Source of the DNA: Galaxea fascicularis
Lineage: Eukaryota > Cnidaria > Anthozoa > Scleractinia > Euphylliidae
DNA length: 64,000 bases
Assembly (NCBI GenBank): GCA_948470475.1
Contig: OX419345.1
Location: 17,867,739-17,931,738 of the forward strand
Reading direction: 5' to 3'
Shown: in pieces, positions 11,301 through 35,152 of the stretch
Numbering within the stretch: position 1 is the stretch's first letter
How the letters are laid out: each line of letters begins with the position of its first letter
Position numbers and translations under genes: made by a program
Notes under the pieces: model-generated
Database searches by the model: none
What the model was told of the DNA's origin: nothing
The model's input: the letters and a program-made list of their open reading frames with translations, nothing else

Positions 11301-11766
11301 TGGGATAATACTTTTCGGAAACCAAGGTTTCCATAACAACGCTACCTTACCTACACTAGTTTTTAGTGGTGTATTTTGCTTGGTTCTCTAGTACAGCTGG
11401 TGTTACTGGAAGTAAGACAGGTAATTTTCGGCTTCATATCGTTTAAGCTTAGGGAAGCTGCTTGTTTCTCAACTGGCTCTAAAAATTGAAATCTTTGATT
11501 TTTTCACTTTCTTCCACAGTTCGAGCTTTTTTAAAATGAAAGTAAAGGGAAGTTAGAAGAGATCACGTGATTATCATGTGGCTAAAGTATTCTAGATTTT
11601 TCTCAGCCAACCATCGCGTTTCTTTTTACAGCGCGCGCTATGACTCATCAATGGGATTCCTCCACTTAAGACACGAATCTTGGGAGAAATCCTTATTTCC
11701 AAAGTGACTTTCGTCCAGTCCGGTTCGTACGAAAGTTTTTGTTAAGAAAAGCAAAATTTATTCACA
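8346..11766. other. Long stretch without a firm gene
   Basis: I see no gene I can defend. Exon-like frames occur at 10937-11158 and 11151-11195 (described separately). A donor-like CG|GTAAGT lies at about 9217-9222 on the minus strand with a short hydrophobic frame beside it, but no partner exon was found. The remainder is AT-rich. Confidence 0.4.
10937..11195 (+). other. Exon-like open frames of unknown gene
   Basis: A 73-codon plus-strand frame (10937-11155) reads like real protein, helical and charged (HPTKEEFLELHADIERF, then YMPERDLWHTRY). Directly after it, TTTTATAG|GTTTATGAAG opens a 45-nt phase 0-0 frame (VYEVLFQHFKKNKKQ) ending at a GTAGTA donor. The two cannot be joined in frame with the donors I can see. 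It may be part of an unannotated gene, a pseudogene or chance. Confidence 0.25.
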
Positions 11767-12585
11767 ATGGGAGGAATCGTTGGCAAACAGGACCGTACAA
11801 AACGCTTTTTTACAAGGAAGCAGGTAGGAGGGTTCGAAAAGGGTGGAAAAATCGCGCGGTTTGTGCCACTGATTTTTTAGATGAGTTTTTAACTGCAAAG
11901 CTATTGTGATGTCATGCGCACGCTCCAACCTCGTCCCAGGACTATCGTTCATCCTGAACCTCGAGAAGATCTAGGAGACGAAGTTGCGCATGCTTACTGC
12001 TGCGCAAACAAAGAGTTCTGGCCCCGGTTGCTCAAACGTTGGATAGCGCTATCCACCGGATAAATCACTATCCAGCGGATAAGTATTGGGAAAGCTAATT
12101 GCACTATCCACTGGATAGATATTTATCCAGTGGATAGCGCTATCCAGCCTTTGAACAACCGGGGCCTGGTGTTGAGAATGGCGCGCGCTCTTGAAAATTA
12201 AATTTCTGCGCATGTCCTGAGGCTGACTGAAGGTTAACGCAACACTAAGCGCGCGCTGAATGTTTAACGTAGCTTTTTGTTGCCACAGCGCGTTTTGAAA
12301 AGAGGTAAAAAATTGTAATACAACAAGGTATTTCGTTACAGGACCCGGTTTAGGAGCCACTGAAGTGTCCAGTTTCTTGTCCTCTACTGTTTCTTTACTG
12401 GGTGTCTCCACTACACTGATCGGTCTTACAGGCGTCCGTGCGAGTACACAATGCCAATATTAACACAAAAGCGTTGCTTAGAAATTTTATAATGTAACAT
12501 TATCTTGAGTCAGGAGCCCATAACTCCTGCTTGAGTAGATGTTACCTACAAAACATTTCGAACCTAAATCAATGTTCCATGTGCC

Positions 12586-12624
<39 letters not shown>

Positions 12625-15611
12625 TAAATAACAATGACAATGATAATAATGATACAGTATTTATTTATACACGATAATATATAACTAAATTACAGCATTG
12701 CTGATGTGGTCGTGTCAAAATTAGGTACTATAAACTAAAACCTAAAAATTTACATATGTAGCAAACTATAAAAATTACAAATAACTATGAAGAATGAAAC
12801 CATAACTGGATCAAAATTTAGAGAATTCTGAGTTCACTTCCTTCATTGATCTTTTAAAAGTCTCTACAGAGGCGATTTCCCTCATTTGGTCGCTAAGTTG
12901 GTTTCATAGCAGTGTTGTATAACCAGACCTTGGTCTCGATGTATTAAAACACAGTTTTTGTCTCCAGTTGTAATTGGACTCGCGCCTGACGAAAAAATCC
13001 TGAAGAGGAGTAGGAATCAACCCTTAATAACATTTGTAGATAAAACTAGCGATCGTTGAAAGTAAATATGGCGTATTTTTGTATTTAATTACGTATCTAT
13101 TGTGATAAACGTTCCTCGAAAGTTGAGGAGCAAAATTACTCTCTTCATTTAGACCACAGTTTCAAAGGGACTTTTTTCAAGGCTGGTGCGGTCACCACGT
13201 CTGTCTGAGAACAGAAAGAAAGTCAAAACACGTAGCCGAAGGAATTCGGACGTCCTGAGAGGAAAGCTGTCGAGGCTGAATGAGAACATGGGGCAATTTT
13301 CTGTGCTTCCATTTATGGCCGGAGATAAAATAGCGTGTGATTTTAAAGGTAAGGCAGTTGTATGGCGCTGCTCCAATTACTCTCAACTGGTCACCTATCT
13401 TAAAGCAGCCAACACAGCAACGATCAGCTAAAAATGTTTTCCAAGTCACGTAACCATTGCTTAACTCTCGTTCCATACCGTATTAATATAATAGCGACAT
13501 TTATCATATTGATGTTGCTATAAATACAGTGTTATCAGGACTTTCTGATGATACAGTATTATCAGTACTTATCTTTAAGAGATGGTCTGGCCATTCAGCC
13601 AGCCCATCTCTTATACCTTGCGGGAAAGACTAAATTTTGTTCTTCGCTTCGTTCAGGGAGGATTGAAATTTATATAGCTGTTTTGTATCTTTTAAAACTG
13701 GAGAAGCGTCTTTTTGTAGGGAATTTTTGTCGCATTTTCTTAAATTTCTTTCAATTTTTATCTGGGTTTATCTGGAAACTACTTGCTGTATTGGTAAGTG
13801 TACTAATCACGTTAAATAGAGTACTTAAGACTTAAGACTTTTACTCGTTAGTATATACGACGGGGGCTTCTTTAATTCCAGGAACTTCTGTAAATTTACA
13901 GGAATTCAGTTCCTGGAATTGAAGAAGCCCCCGTCTTACATGATGGTAAATACGTTTTCTTACTTTTCATGAAATCATAATTTTGCTATTATGTTTATTC
14001 GTTGAAATAGGCCATTTTGGTATTCTCGGTATTGAATTGGATCTAGCATGAAGTGGAGGCTCTTGCGGGGGAATACATTTACATATGAAAAGATTCCCCC
14101 GCAAGAGCCTCCACTTCATGCTAGATCCAGTTCAATACCGAGAATACGAAAATGGCCTATTGAAACTACATTCAAAATCTTTTTTCTTTCACTTTCAGAA
14201 CTTCCTGATATTCTTAACTATGAAGGTAAATCCAACTTTCATTTACTTTTCGTGAAATGATAAGAAAATGGGGTCATCAGTTCTTTTTCTTTCTTTTTTG
14301 CCTTTTCAGATATTCTTCTCCTCGACCAGGAAGGTAAATACAAGTGTTCTTTCCTTTTTCGTGAAATTATAAGATGCATTTCCCTCTGTATAAAATCTTC
14401 TCTTTTTCCTGTTTCAGAAATTCTTGGCATACTCAATGACATCGGTAAATACAAGTTTTATATACTTCCCAAGAAAATTAATATAAGGCGGTGTAACTTT
14501 AAATTTGCTGAAATCAATGTGGACCTAATATCTTCTTTTCGTTTTCAGGAATTCCTGTCTTTGCCAATCAAGAAGGTAATTAAGTACAAGTTCTAGTCAC
14601 ATTTTATGAAATCAAATGGTGATATCATTCCCTTTCCGCCAGTTGAAATATCCGGATCCGATATAATTTTTTCCCATTTCAGAAATTATTCCTGATCCTG
14701 ATTTTCCGGCGATTAATCCTCAAGGTGTGTCTATGTTGTGGTTCAATTTCATTCTTGGTTCAAATTTTATTTTTCTTTGTCTTTGTGTATGGTAATGTAT
14801 GATAATGAGTTTGAAACAAAGAAAAATAAAATTTGAACCAAGGATAAAACTGAACCACAACATATACAGATCTTTCCTTCAAATAATGAGGTTTACAAAA
14901 AGGCAGTTAACTTCATTCTTTAAAACTGCTACGTTATATTGATGTTAAAACATAATAACTTTAACTGACATGCGTGAATTTTTCCATTTTAGAGAGTCCT
15001 CAAGTTAATATTCAACCTGTATTGCCAGAATCTTTGATCTACGAAGGTAAACTAAATTTGCTGCATGGCCGAGAAATCCTCAAGTATTTCTTGATCCGGA
15101 GGGTCAACCCATTTTATTTGTTGCATTGTAGGACATCACGAGAGGGGATTCCATATTTTCGCTGTGAAAGCTCAAGTTTACGAAAAGCTAGGAGGCGAGA
15201 GGGACTCTCGGTAAGTTTAAATTAAAACGACACCTGTAAAGGCGATCACGCTGAGTAACAAATCCCTTACTCTTGACCGTTCCTCTCAACACCTCATGTC
15301 CCAACAGACAGTTGAACTGTTGGTTTTTGTACAGTGACCAACAGAGGCTCTGCTGTGGACAGGTGTGGTTGAGCTTATCTTCAAGCCTCCACCCAAGCCT
15401 TGTGATGTGTGACGGTACAGGCCACAAGACCACTCACGGACGCACTGACTGACTATGCCTGATAGATTCTGTCCTGCTGTGCTATTCAGGAATTAAAGCC
15501 ATCAGACACATCACTGGAGTCTCGGATGGCCTCTTGGATAGCACTCAGAGACATCAATTTTTATTTATAAATCATGACACTCCTGATCACATGAGAGACC
15601 TGCGTAGTGAT

Positions 15612-15654
<43 letters not shown>

Positions 15655-15915
15655 CTGACTCACTGACTGCCGATTGACTGGTTGATTGATTAATATGTAG
15701 ATGGTTAATCGATTGACAGACTGCTCAGTTGATTGACTGATCTTCTCTCCTGCAGTGCCATTCAAGAAGCTATAAGCAACATCATCGGAGAAGAAGTATT
15801 CCTACTTACTTATGAAGACACTACTGGAGGCCCCGCTTTCTTACCAAATGATCACTCAAGAGGAAATGACCTGTTCCATGACCTGTGTGTTCGGCAAGTG
15901 CAGACCTGTTACTAA
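11767..15915 (+). CDS. Micro-exon gene of unknown function
   Basis: Exons joined by splice signals and frame: 13160 or 13168-13348, 13910-13945, 14199-14225, 14310-14333, 14418-14444, 14549-14575, 14683-14724, 14993-15046, 15132-15210, 15756-15915 (stop TAA). The seven from 13910 to 15046 are 24-54 nt, all multiples of three and all phase 1-1. They encode short acidic, Ile/Leu/Pro/Asn-rich segments (VPGIEEAPVLHD, ELPDILNYE, DILLLDQE, EILGILNDI, GIPVFANQE). The two last exons give a compact C-terminal unit (FHIFAVKAQVYEKLGG, RAIQEAISNIIGEEVFLLTY, HDLCVRQVQTCY). The 13168 exon is strongly basic. A possible first exon, 11767-11823 (MGGIVGKQDRTKRFF, possible N-myristoylation, donor CAG|GTAGG), joins in phase 0 to 13168 and would give 237 residues; that join is uncertain. 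I recognise no domain. Confidence 0.7.
12020..12166. mobile_element. Short foldback DNA element with GGCCCCGG ends
   Basis: The left end GGCCCCGGTTGCTCAAACG and the right end, inverted, CTTTGAACAACCGGGGCC flank internal inverted copies of GGATAGCGCTATCCA and TATCCACTGGATA. It is related in its termini to the elements at 5037-5275 and 42882-43101. It lies inside the first putative intron of the micro-exon gene. Confidence 0.75.
12586..13075 (-). mobile_element. Non-LTR retrotransposon (LINE) 3' relic
   Basis: On the minus strand, about 13070-12830 gives a degraded frame with RRESNYNWRQ, NTSRPRSGYTT, NQLSDQMREI and ETFKRSMKE. This is the recurrent pattern at the C-terminus of CR1/L2-type reverse transcriptase proteins (NYNLR, PR-R, WNSLP-like, FK). 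It holds at least two stops. The relic ends at a (TTA)n tail at 12622-12586, typical of such 3' ends. The element is inactive and lies in the putative first intron of the plus-strand micro-exon gene. Confidence 0.65.
13859..13935. repeat. Foldback overlapping a micro-exon and its acceptor
   Basis: The block 13859-13886 is the near-exact inverse (one mismatch) of 13908-13935, which includes the acceptor AG and most of the 36-nt exon 13910-13945. The spacer is about 20 nt. In the transcript this would form a strong hairpin burying the splice site. Confidence 0.75.
14006..14161. mobile_element. Foldback element, AATAGGCCATTT ends, copy 1
   Basis: Arms of about 68 bp are nearly perfect inverses around an 18-nt loop (ACATTTACATATGAAAAG). 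The arm contains GTATTCTCGGTATTGAA and GAGGCTCTTGCGGGGGAAT. A second copy with the loop inverted lies at 52740-52899. It sits in the intron between micro-exons 13910-13945 and 14199-14225. Confidence 0.85.
14732..14864. mobile_element. Foldback element, TATGTTGTGGTTCA ends, copy 1
   Basis: The left arm TATGTTGTGGTTCA...CAAATTTTATTTTTC and its inverse at the right end form a snapback of about 50-bp arms around a TA-rich loop with ATGGTAATGTATGATAATGA. It begins 8 bp after the donor of micro-exon 14683-14724. A diverged copy is at 20036-20153. Confidence 0.75.
15611..15654. repeat. (ATTG)n microsatellite
   Basis: About eleven tandem ATTG/GATT units lie in the intron between exons 15132-15210 and 15756-15915. 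They are followed by degenerate GATTGACTGA units up to about 15740. The same tetranucleotide is at 37189-37226. Confidence 0.9.
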
Positions 15916-16383
15916 TTTTGCTTCGATGCCTTACGCACTTACAAAATTTCAGTTCGTTTTGGCTGAATTTTTCGGTCTTAGCCAGATTTTGCATATACAA
16001 CATTTACTGACTCAACTTCTAACATCAAATGGGGCAGAAGTGTAAGGTACGAATCCCGGTCTATATTTGTTGCGTCTCTTTTTGTTAATTTGTTTTTAAA
16101 TAGTGATCTTCAATTTGCTCAGCAAAATTTTATGCTTTTCAGTCAGAAAGAAAAAATGACAAAAAAGTCGTCTGTATTAGCTAAAATTTTGAACTAACAA
16201 ACATTTAATTCAATTAATTTTTTAATTTATGTACATTTCTCTTTATATTCAAATTTTTTTGTTTATTCCTTCATATCTTATTATTCTCATAGTTTTACAA
16301 CCATTTTACCAGAGAACGCTTTCACGTATATTTTTAAACATTTAATTACTGTTGTTAGTGGTTCAAACAGGCCACTCTTTCAG

Positions 16384-17417
16384 TGGTCTCCTTCGCAGCC
16401 GTTTTTAGGCTCGTCACGCAACGCTCCTCCCCACTAACGGCTGCTCACATTCGAAAAACATTCCTTTCCCTTTGTAGTCTTTGCACCAATAAGATCACTG
16501 ACTTTGTTTCTTATGTGACCAATCAGAGCACTGGAGATTGTAATCGACATCGTTTCTATCATGGCGTACCCAAACACAACCAAAACCAGTGGCATAAACA
16601 AAACGAGGAAAATACTGCAGTTACAGAGCGGAGTGAAACGATGACAAAGACACAGCCGTAATTAGAGCGGATTTGAGCGCTCAACTTCACGTGTTGCATA
16701 GCTCTTTAAGAAGCTACAACACTAAAGAAAGGATAAAGAGACGAATAGTCGCAAAAGAAACACAACGTCTTGCTACAAAACCAAATAACCGGGCCCGGCA
16801 ATGTACAAACACTGCAAGATAAAGATGATCATATTACGCGGCTCAAAATTCCTATCCTTGATAACAAGAGAGAGGCTGCTCTGTCACTGAACTCACTGAA
16901 ACGAGCCGAACCAAAGCTAGACAAAATGCTTCAGATGGCATATAAAGGACCACAGTCGCTAAACAGAAACAACGAGGGTCAAAACAAACAGGCGATCGAT
17001 AAATTTAAACCCAGAAATGACCTTTGGTATCAAAATACATTACATGCGACATTTAAGCACATGGCTGTTTCAATCGCCATCATCATCATGCAATCCTCTA
17101 AATCATCGTGTTGCCCCACTTAAAACAAGCAAGAAGCTAAATCGGTCAATAGAACCGAGATAGAAGCGGCAAACGCGCTAACAGGAGTAGTACGTGTAGG
17201 CCTTCCAACCCCATTTTACCTGAAAGCTTTGAACTCCAAGATGATACAAATAACTGATATAATTGGTTAGATTACTTTGGCGCGCAGAGTTCCCGATATA
17301 TGTAACCCGAATGGTGATTGGTTGAAGTGGTAGAAAGGAATGTTTTTCGAAGGTGAGCAGCCGTTTGTGGGGAGGAGCGTTGCGTGACGAGACTAAAAAC
17401 GGCTGCGAGGGAGACTA
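16384..17417. mobile_element. Mutator-like (MULE-type) non-autonomous element, copy 1
   Basis: Long terminal inverted repeats (about 85 bp; TGGTCTCC...GGAGACTA ends) are flanked by the 9-bp direct repeat CTCTTTCAG at 16375-16383 and 17418-17426. A 9-bp target duplication with long inverted repeats is the hallmark of Mutator-like elements. The 1034-bp interior carries open frames (for example 16770-17123) with no transposase motif that I can see. It lies downstream of the first stop of the micro-exon gene. Confidence 0.85.
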
Positions 17418-17493
17418 CTCTTTCAGTACATATCAAAAAACCGAACGGTTACTAAAACTCTAATTTAAATTTATCGTTCACTTTATTAAACAG

Positions 17494-18912
17494 ATTCGGC
17501 AATCAGTTGTCAAGGATCGTTTTCTACAGACCTTCCTGGTATGTTCTGTACACCTTGAATGAGCCGAGTGAATCCTAGCCTCCCACGCAGTCGTTTTTAG
17601 GGGAGTCGTATTTCACCTCCACCCCACAAACGCCTGCTTACCCGAGAGCAACATTCCTTTCCCATTGTTTGACATGCGAGGCGTCCGAGCCAATCACGAA
17701 CGAATCACAGTCATAAAACGTGCTTCCTGTCGCGAGTTGGCTTTTTGACCTTTGTCACACAATATAACTCGCTCATCAATGCCTACAATAGTCTGAAGAA
17801 AACACTGAGGGAAATGTACAAAGAACCATCCAACATCTCATGTAGAATCAGTGGAAAGACATAATCGTTAGAGCAAAACTCAAAAGTCTACAGTTCAAAA
17901 GCGTAAATACAGGATAAATGAGTCCGTGTTTGGCCTGACAGCACTATTATATCAATGAAATCACGAGAAATGGAAACGTGTTTGGTCTGTCAACACTTTT
18001 TCTCACAATCGAACATGGGAGTTCCAAATACAACTGGAAAGGCCATCTTCTCTATGTTTTCCGAGTGTCCATCCTTTAAATCGCTGAGACTAACAGAAGC
18101 CGAAACCCCATTGCTGCGTAAATATCTGAATTGATATCTCAACAACTACGCCGTGTACTGAGGAAGTGGCCATTGAAAACCGTTGGCAAAGCTTAGATGT
18201 CAGTGATTTCCAATATCCTGTGGGCAAATTGAAAAATATGTCGCTCCTCCGCTTGTTGAATTCCTGGATTGCAGACAACTGAAAGTGATTTAAACGTGAA
18301 ATTTCGAATATAGAGCATGCAGACAGCGCAAACCGCTCGAGTCCGTTGTTTCCTGTTGTGTGGTGACGTCACTTTCCAGAAATCAGTAGGTAAAATGTGA
18401 TTGGCTAGGCTGCGGGAAAGGAATGTTGCTCTCGGGTAAGCAGGCGTTTGTGGGGTGGAGGTGAAATACGACTCCCCTAAAAACGACTGCGTGGGAGGCT
18501 AAGTGAATCCCTATTCAGGTGAGTATTCTGAAGCGTAATACATTGTGCCAGTTTGACATTTCTGGCCGATTCAACAGGGAACTTATTAATAACGAAACGG
18601 CAACCTAATTACCTCCACTTTTTTTCTCTCAGCAATGAAACCATGCAAAAGTTGAATTTCACAGATGATGTCAGGCAGTATGGAAGGTTAACAGGTAATT
18701 AAAATGCCCGGTCGATTTAAGAAATACGTGTCACTATTAACACTTACATCAGTATACTATAGTTTATTCGTTTTACCTTGAGTAACACGACTCCATGATG
18801 CCTCCTTTTTAGTTAACCGCGCTTTACTTTCGCAAGTGTCAATATTAATTTGAAGTCTAACTCTGAGTTTTTGTTTTTTGCAGGATTTCCCGGCGAGATC
18901 AAGACTTTTTAA
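17494..18912 (+). CDS. Further phase-1 micro-exons with an alternative stop
   Basis: Three more exon candidates follow the stop at 15915: 17494-17538 (45 nt, DSAISCQGSFSTDLP), 18665-18694 (30 nt, DDVRQYGRLT) and 18884-18912 (GFPGEIKTF and stop). Each has a pyrimidine-AG acceptor; the first two have GT donors (GTATGT, GTAATT) and are symmetric phase 1-1. The third starts in phase 1 and ends in TAA. All can therefore be spliced directly after any of the phase-1 micro-exons of 13910-15046, giving an alternative C-terminus in place of exons 15132-15915. They could also belong to a separate gene whose 5' end I cannot see. A Mutator-like element sits between the first and second. Confidence 0.5.
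17576..18501. mobile_element. Mutator-like (MULE-type) non-autonomous element, copy 2
   Basis: The terminal inverted repeats are about 90 bp, with TAGCCTCCC and GGGAGGCTA ends and a shared arm containing GCAGTCGTTTTTAGGGGAGT. They are flanked by the 9-bp direct repeat AGTGAATCC at 17567-17575 and 18502-18510. The arm resembles that of the element at 16384-17417 (both carry GCAG-CGTTTTTAG and GGAATGTT blocks), so the two are related families inserted 149 bp apart. No transposase is seen in the 926 bp. Confidence 0.88.
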
Positions 18913-20711
18913 TTAACATTATGCAACTTTTTTACGTGATGATTTTTCTTGCATGTAAGGCACATTATTTGCGGAGGATGTAAATTTGTCTTGGTATATA
19001 TTTCATCTTAACTAGTTTGTACATTTTTCTGCAAGCTTTGAATCGATTCTCTGGGTTGTGCTTGCTTTTTTTTTCTTCTTTTGGTACCAAAAATTGTAAA
19101 TTATCATCGAGTAGAATGCAATTTTCAAGGCCTACATTACACTAGCCTTACATTCTTTCAGCATTTCCAAAGAAATTTAGGGCCAGTTAGTGTTGTCCCA
19201 CATTTACTGTACGCGTTCAATCGCCTTTAAAATGCCTGGTTTGGAAGAGAATATAACAAATCCCGAGAGCCAGAGTGAGGGCTGGAACTGACTAAGAGTC
19301 GTTCTCAAGAGAGTCATATTTCAGCAAATGGTCCCCTCAGAAACTAGCGAGTTCGTAAGAGGATAAAAAAATACTTAGTGACTGTTGGATTCACAGTGAG
19401 CTAGAAATCTCATACCATCTTGATTAGTAAGATAGGAGGGTTGACGTAGTCCGCCCTTCTCTGTAGCTCTGCCCTGGAGTATAAATGGGTGTAGGCGCCA
19501 TTCCCTAAGCATGGAGATTAAAACAACCCTGACAAATTAACCATCAGTGGCAAATCCAGAAGAGCCGGCGCTAAAAACGGCGAAAGGGCCAAAAATAATA
19601 CCTTTAGGTCTGAATCCGCCACTGCAAAAGATCATCCTCCGCCTTATGCGCAAGCGGCCTTACTTATACACAAAGCTCAAAACTGTGTAAAAGTAGTTTG
19701 TAAAATACCAAAAAAGCTAGGATTTTCAAATACTAGGAGAGTAATGTTCTAGTTTATTTGAATGACCACGCGAGGCCACTTACCACTCCCTCAAAAGATA
19801 AATGCAGCAGAGGCAACTATTTTTTAGTATTTTATTAGCCTGCGCTATGCGTAGTAAGTGCGACTCGTGAACGTAGATAAGTGGTTGTGACAAAAATAAA
19901 ACAAAAATCTGAAAAATATATGCATGTATTGATTAATTAATAACTCGTGAATGAGTGTAATTATTTGTTCTGAATTGGAATTTCATTTTCTTTCGTTACA
20001 AATTAAATTATTTTTGCGTTACACCATGTCCTCAGTGTGTACAGATTGTGGGCCAATTTTATCCCTGGTTTAAGTTTTATTTTCTTTTGGGGTATGGTAT
20101 ATGATAATGAGTTGAAACAAACCAAGGATAAAATTGAACCACAACATACACAACTGATTTGTAAATCTGAGGTTGCAAACGAACACTATATACAATATAA
20201 AAATTATTTCCCAGCACCAGGATTTTTAAAACAAAGAAAATCTTTGTCTAGAGCAAGGCTCTTGTGCATAAAGCTCTTCCGGCATTAAATTCTACCATGA
20301 CGATCAGCTTCAAGAGGCCGATGTCGAATATTCACTATTATTGAGGCAAGTATGCACAAGGCAAGACCTAGTCCACTCTTATTAATACGTTTTTTACCAT
20401 AACGGGTGAATTTTGTTTGATGGGTTTAGAAGGTTCTGCAGCCTTCTGGCATTCTTCGGAAAACATCTGAAAATATCCGAAACCAATTTTTCAGATTTGA
20501 ATATCTTTTGAAATCATCCAACCACTGGAAGTTTCAAATCATAGCTAAGTGGAGTACAATCATCCAGACGATCGTATTCCACTTAGTTATGATGACTCCT
20601 GGGTTCAATCCATTTATGACGTTTCAAATCGTCGCGTAATTCTTTTAACGACCCGCCTCCGTGGTCGCTCACAATTTCCTCACGAACATTTATTTCGTAT
20701 GCTTCATCGAT
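18913..20711. other. Intergenic stretch between the micro-exon locus and LIM kinase
   Basis: No gene is seen. It holds the foldback element at 20036-20153 and, at about 19541-19640, a weak inverted pair around TCAGTGGCAAATCCAGA and TCTGAATCCGCCACTG. The two flanking genes converge here, so it contains both 3' flanks. Confidence 0.45.
20036..20153. mobile_element. Foldback element, TGTTGTGGTTCA family, copy 2
   Basis: The right arm AAGGATAAAATTGAACCACA matches the right arm of 14732-14864, the loop again contains ATATGATAATGAGTT, and the left arm is its diverged inverse. Confidence 0.7.

Positions 20712-35152
<14,441 letters not shown>

Noticed and set aside
12340..12435. Exon-like frames on both strands (minus ETPSKETVEDKK; plus phase 1-1 with a GC donor)
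   Set aside because: Splice signals are weak on both strands and neither joins convincingly to a neighbouring exon, so I could not choose or support one.
15611..15654. Regular repeats that could suggest an array with spacers
   Set aside because: They are contiguous ATTG units without spacers; this is a microsatellite, not a CRISPR array.
16770..17123. 117-codon plus-strand frame inside the first Mutator-like element
   Set aside because: No transposase or other domain, no start context, and it lies within a non-autonomous element.
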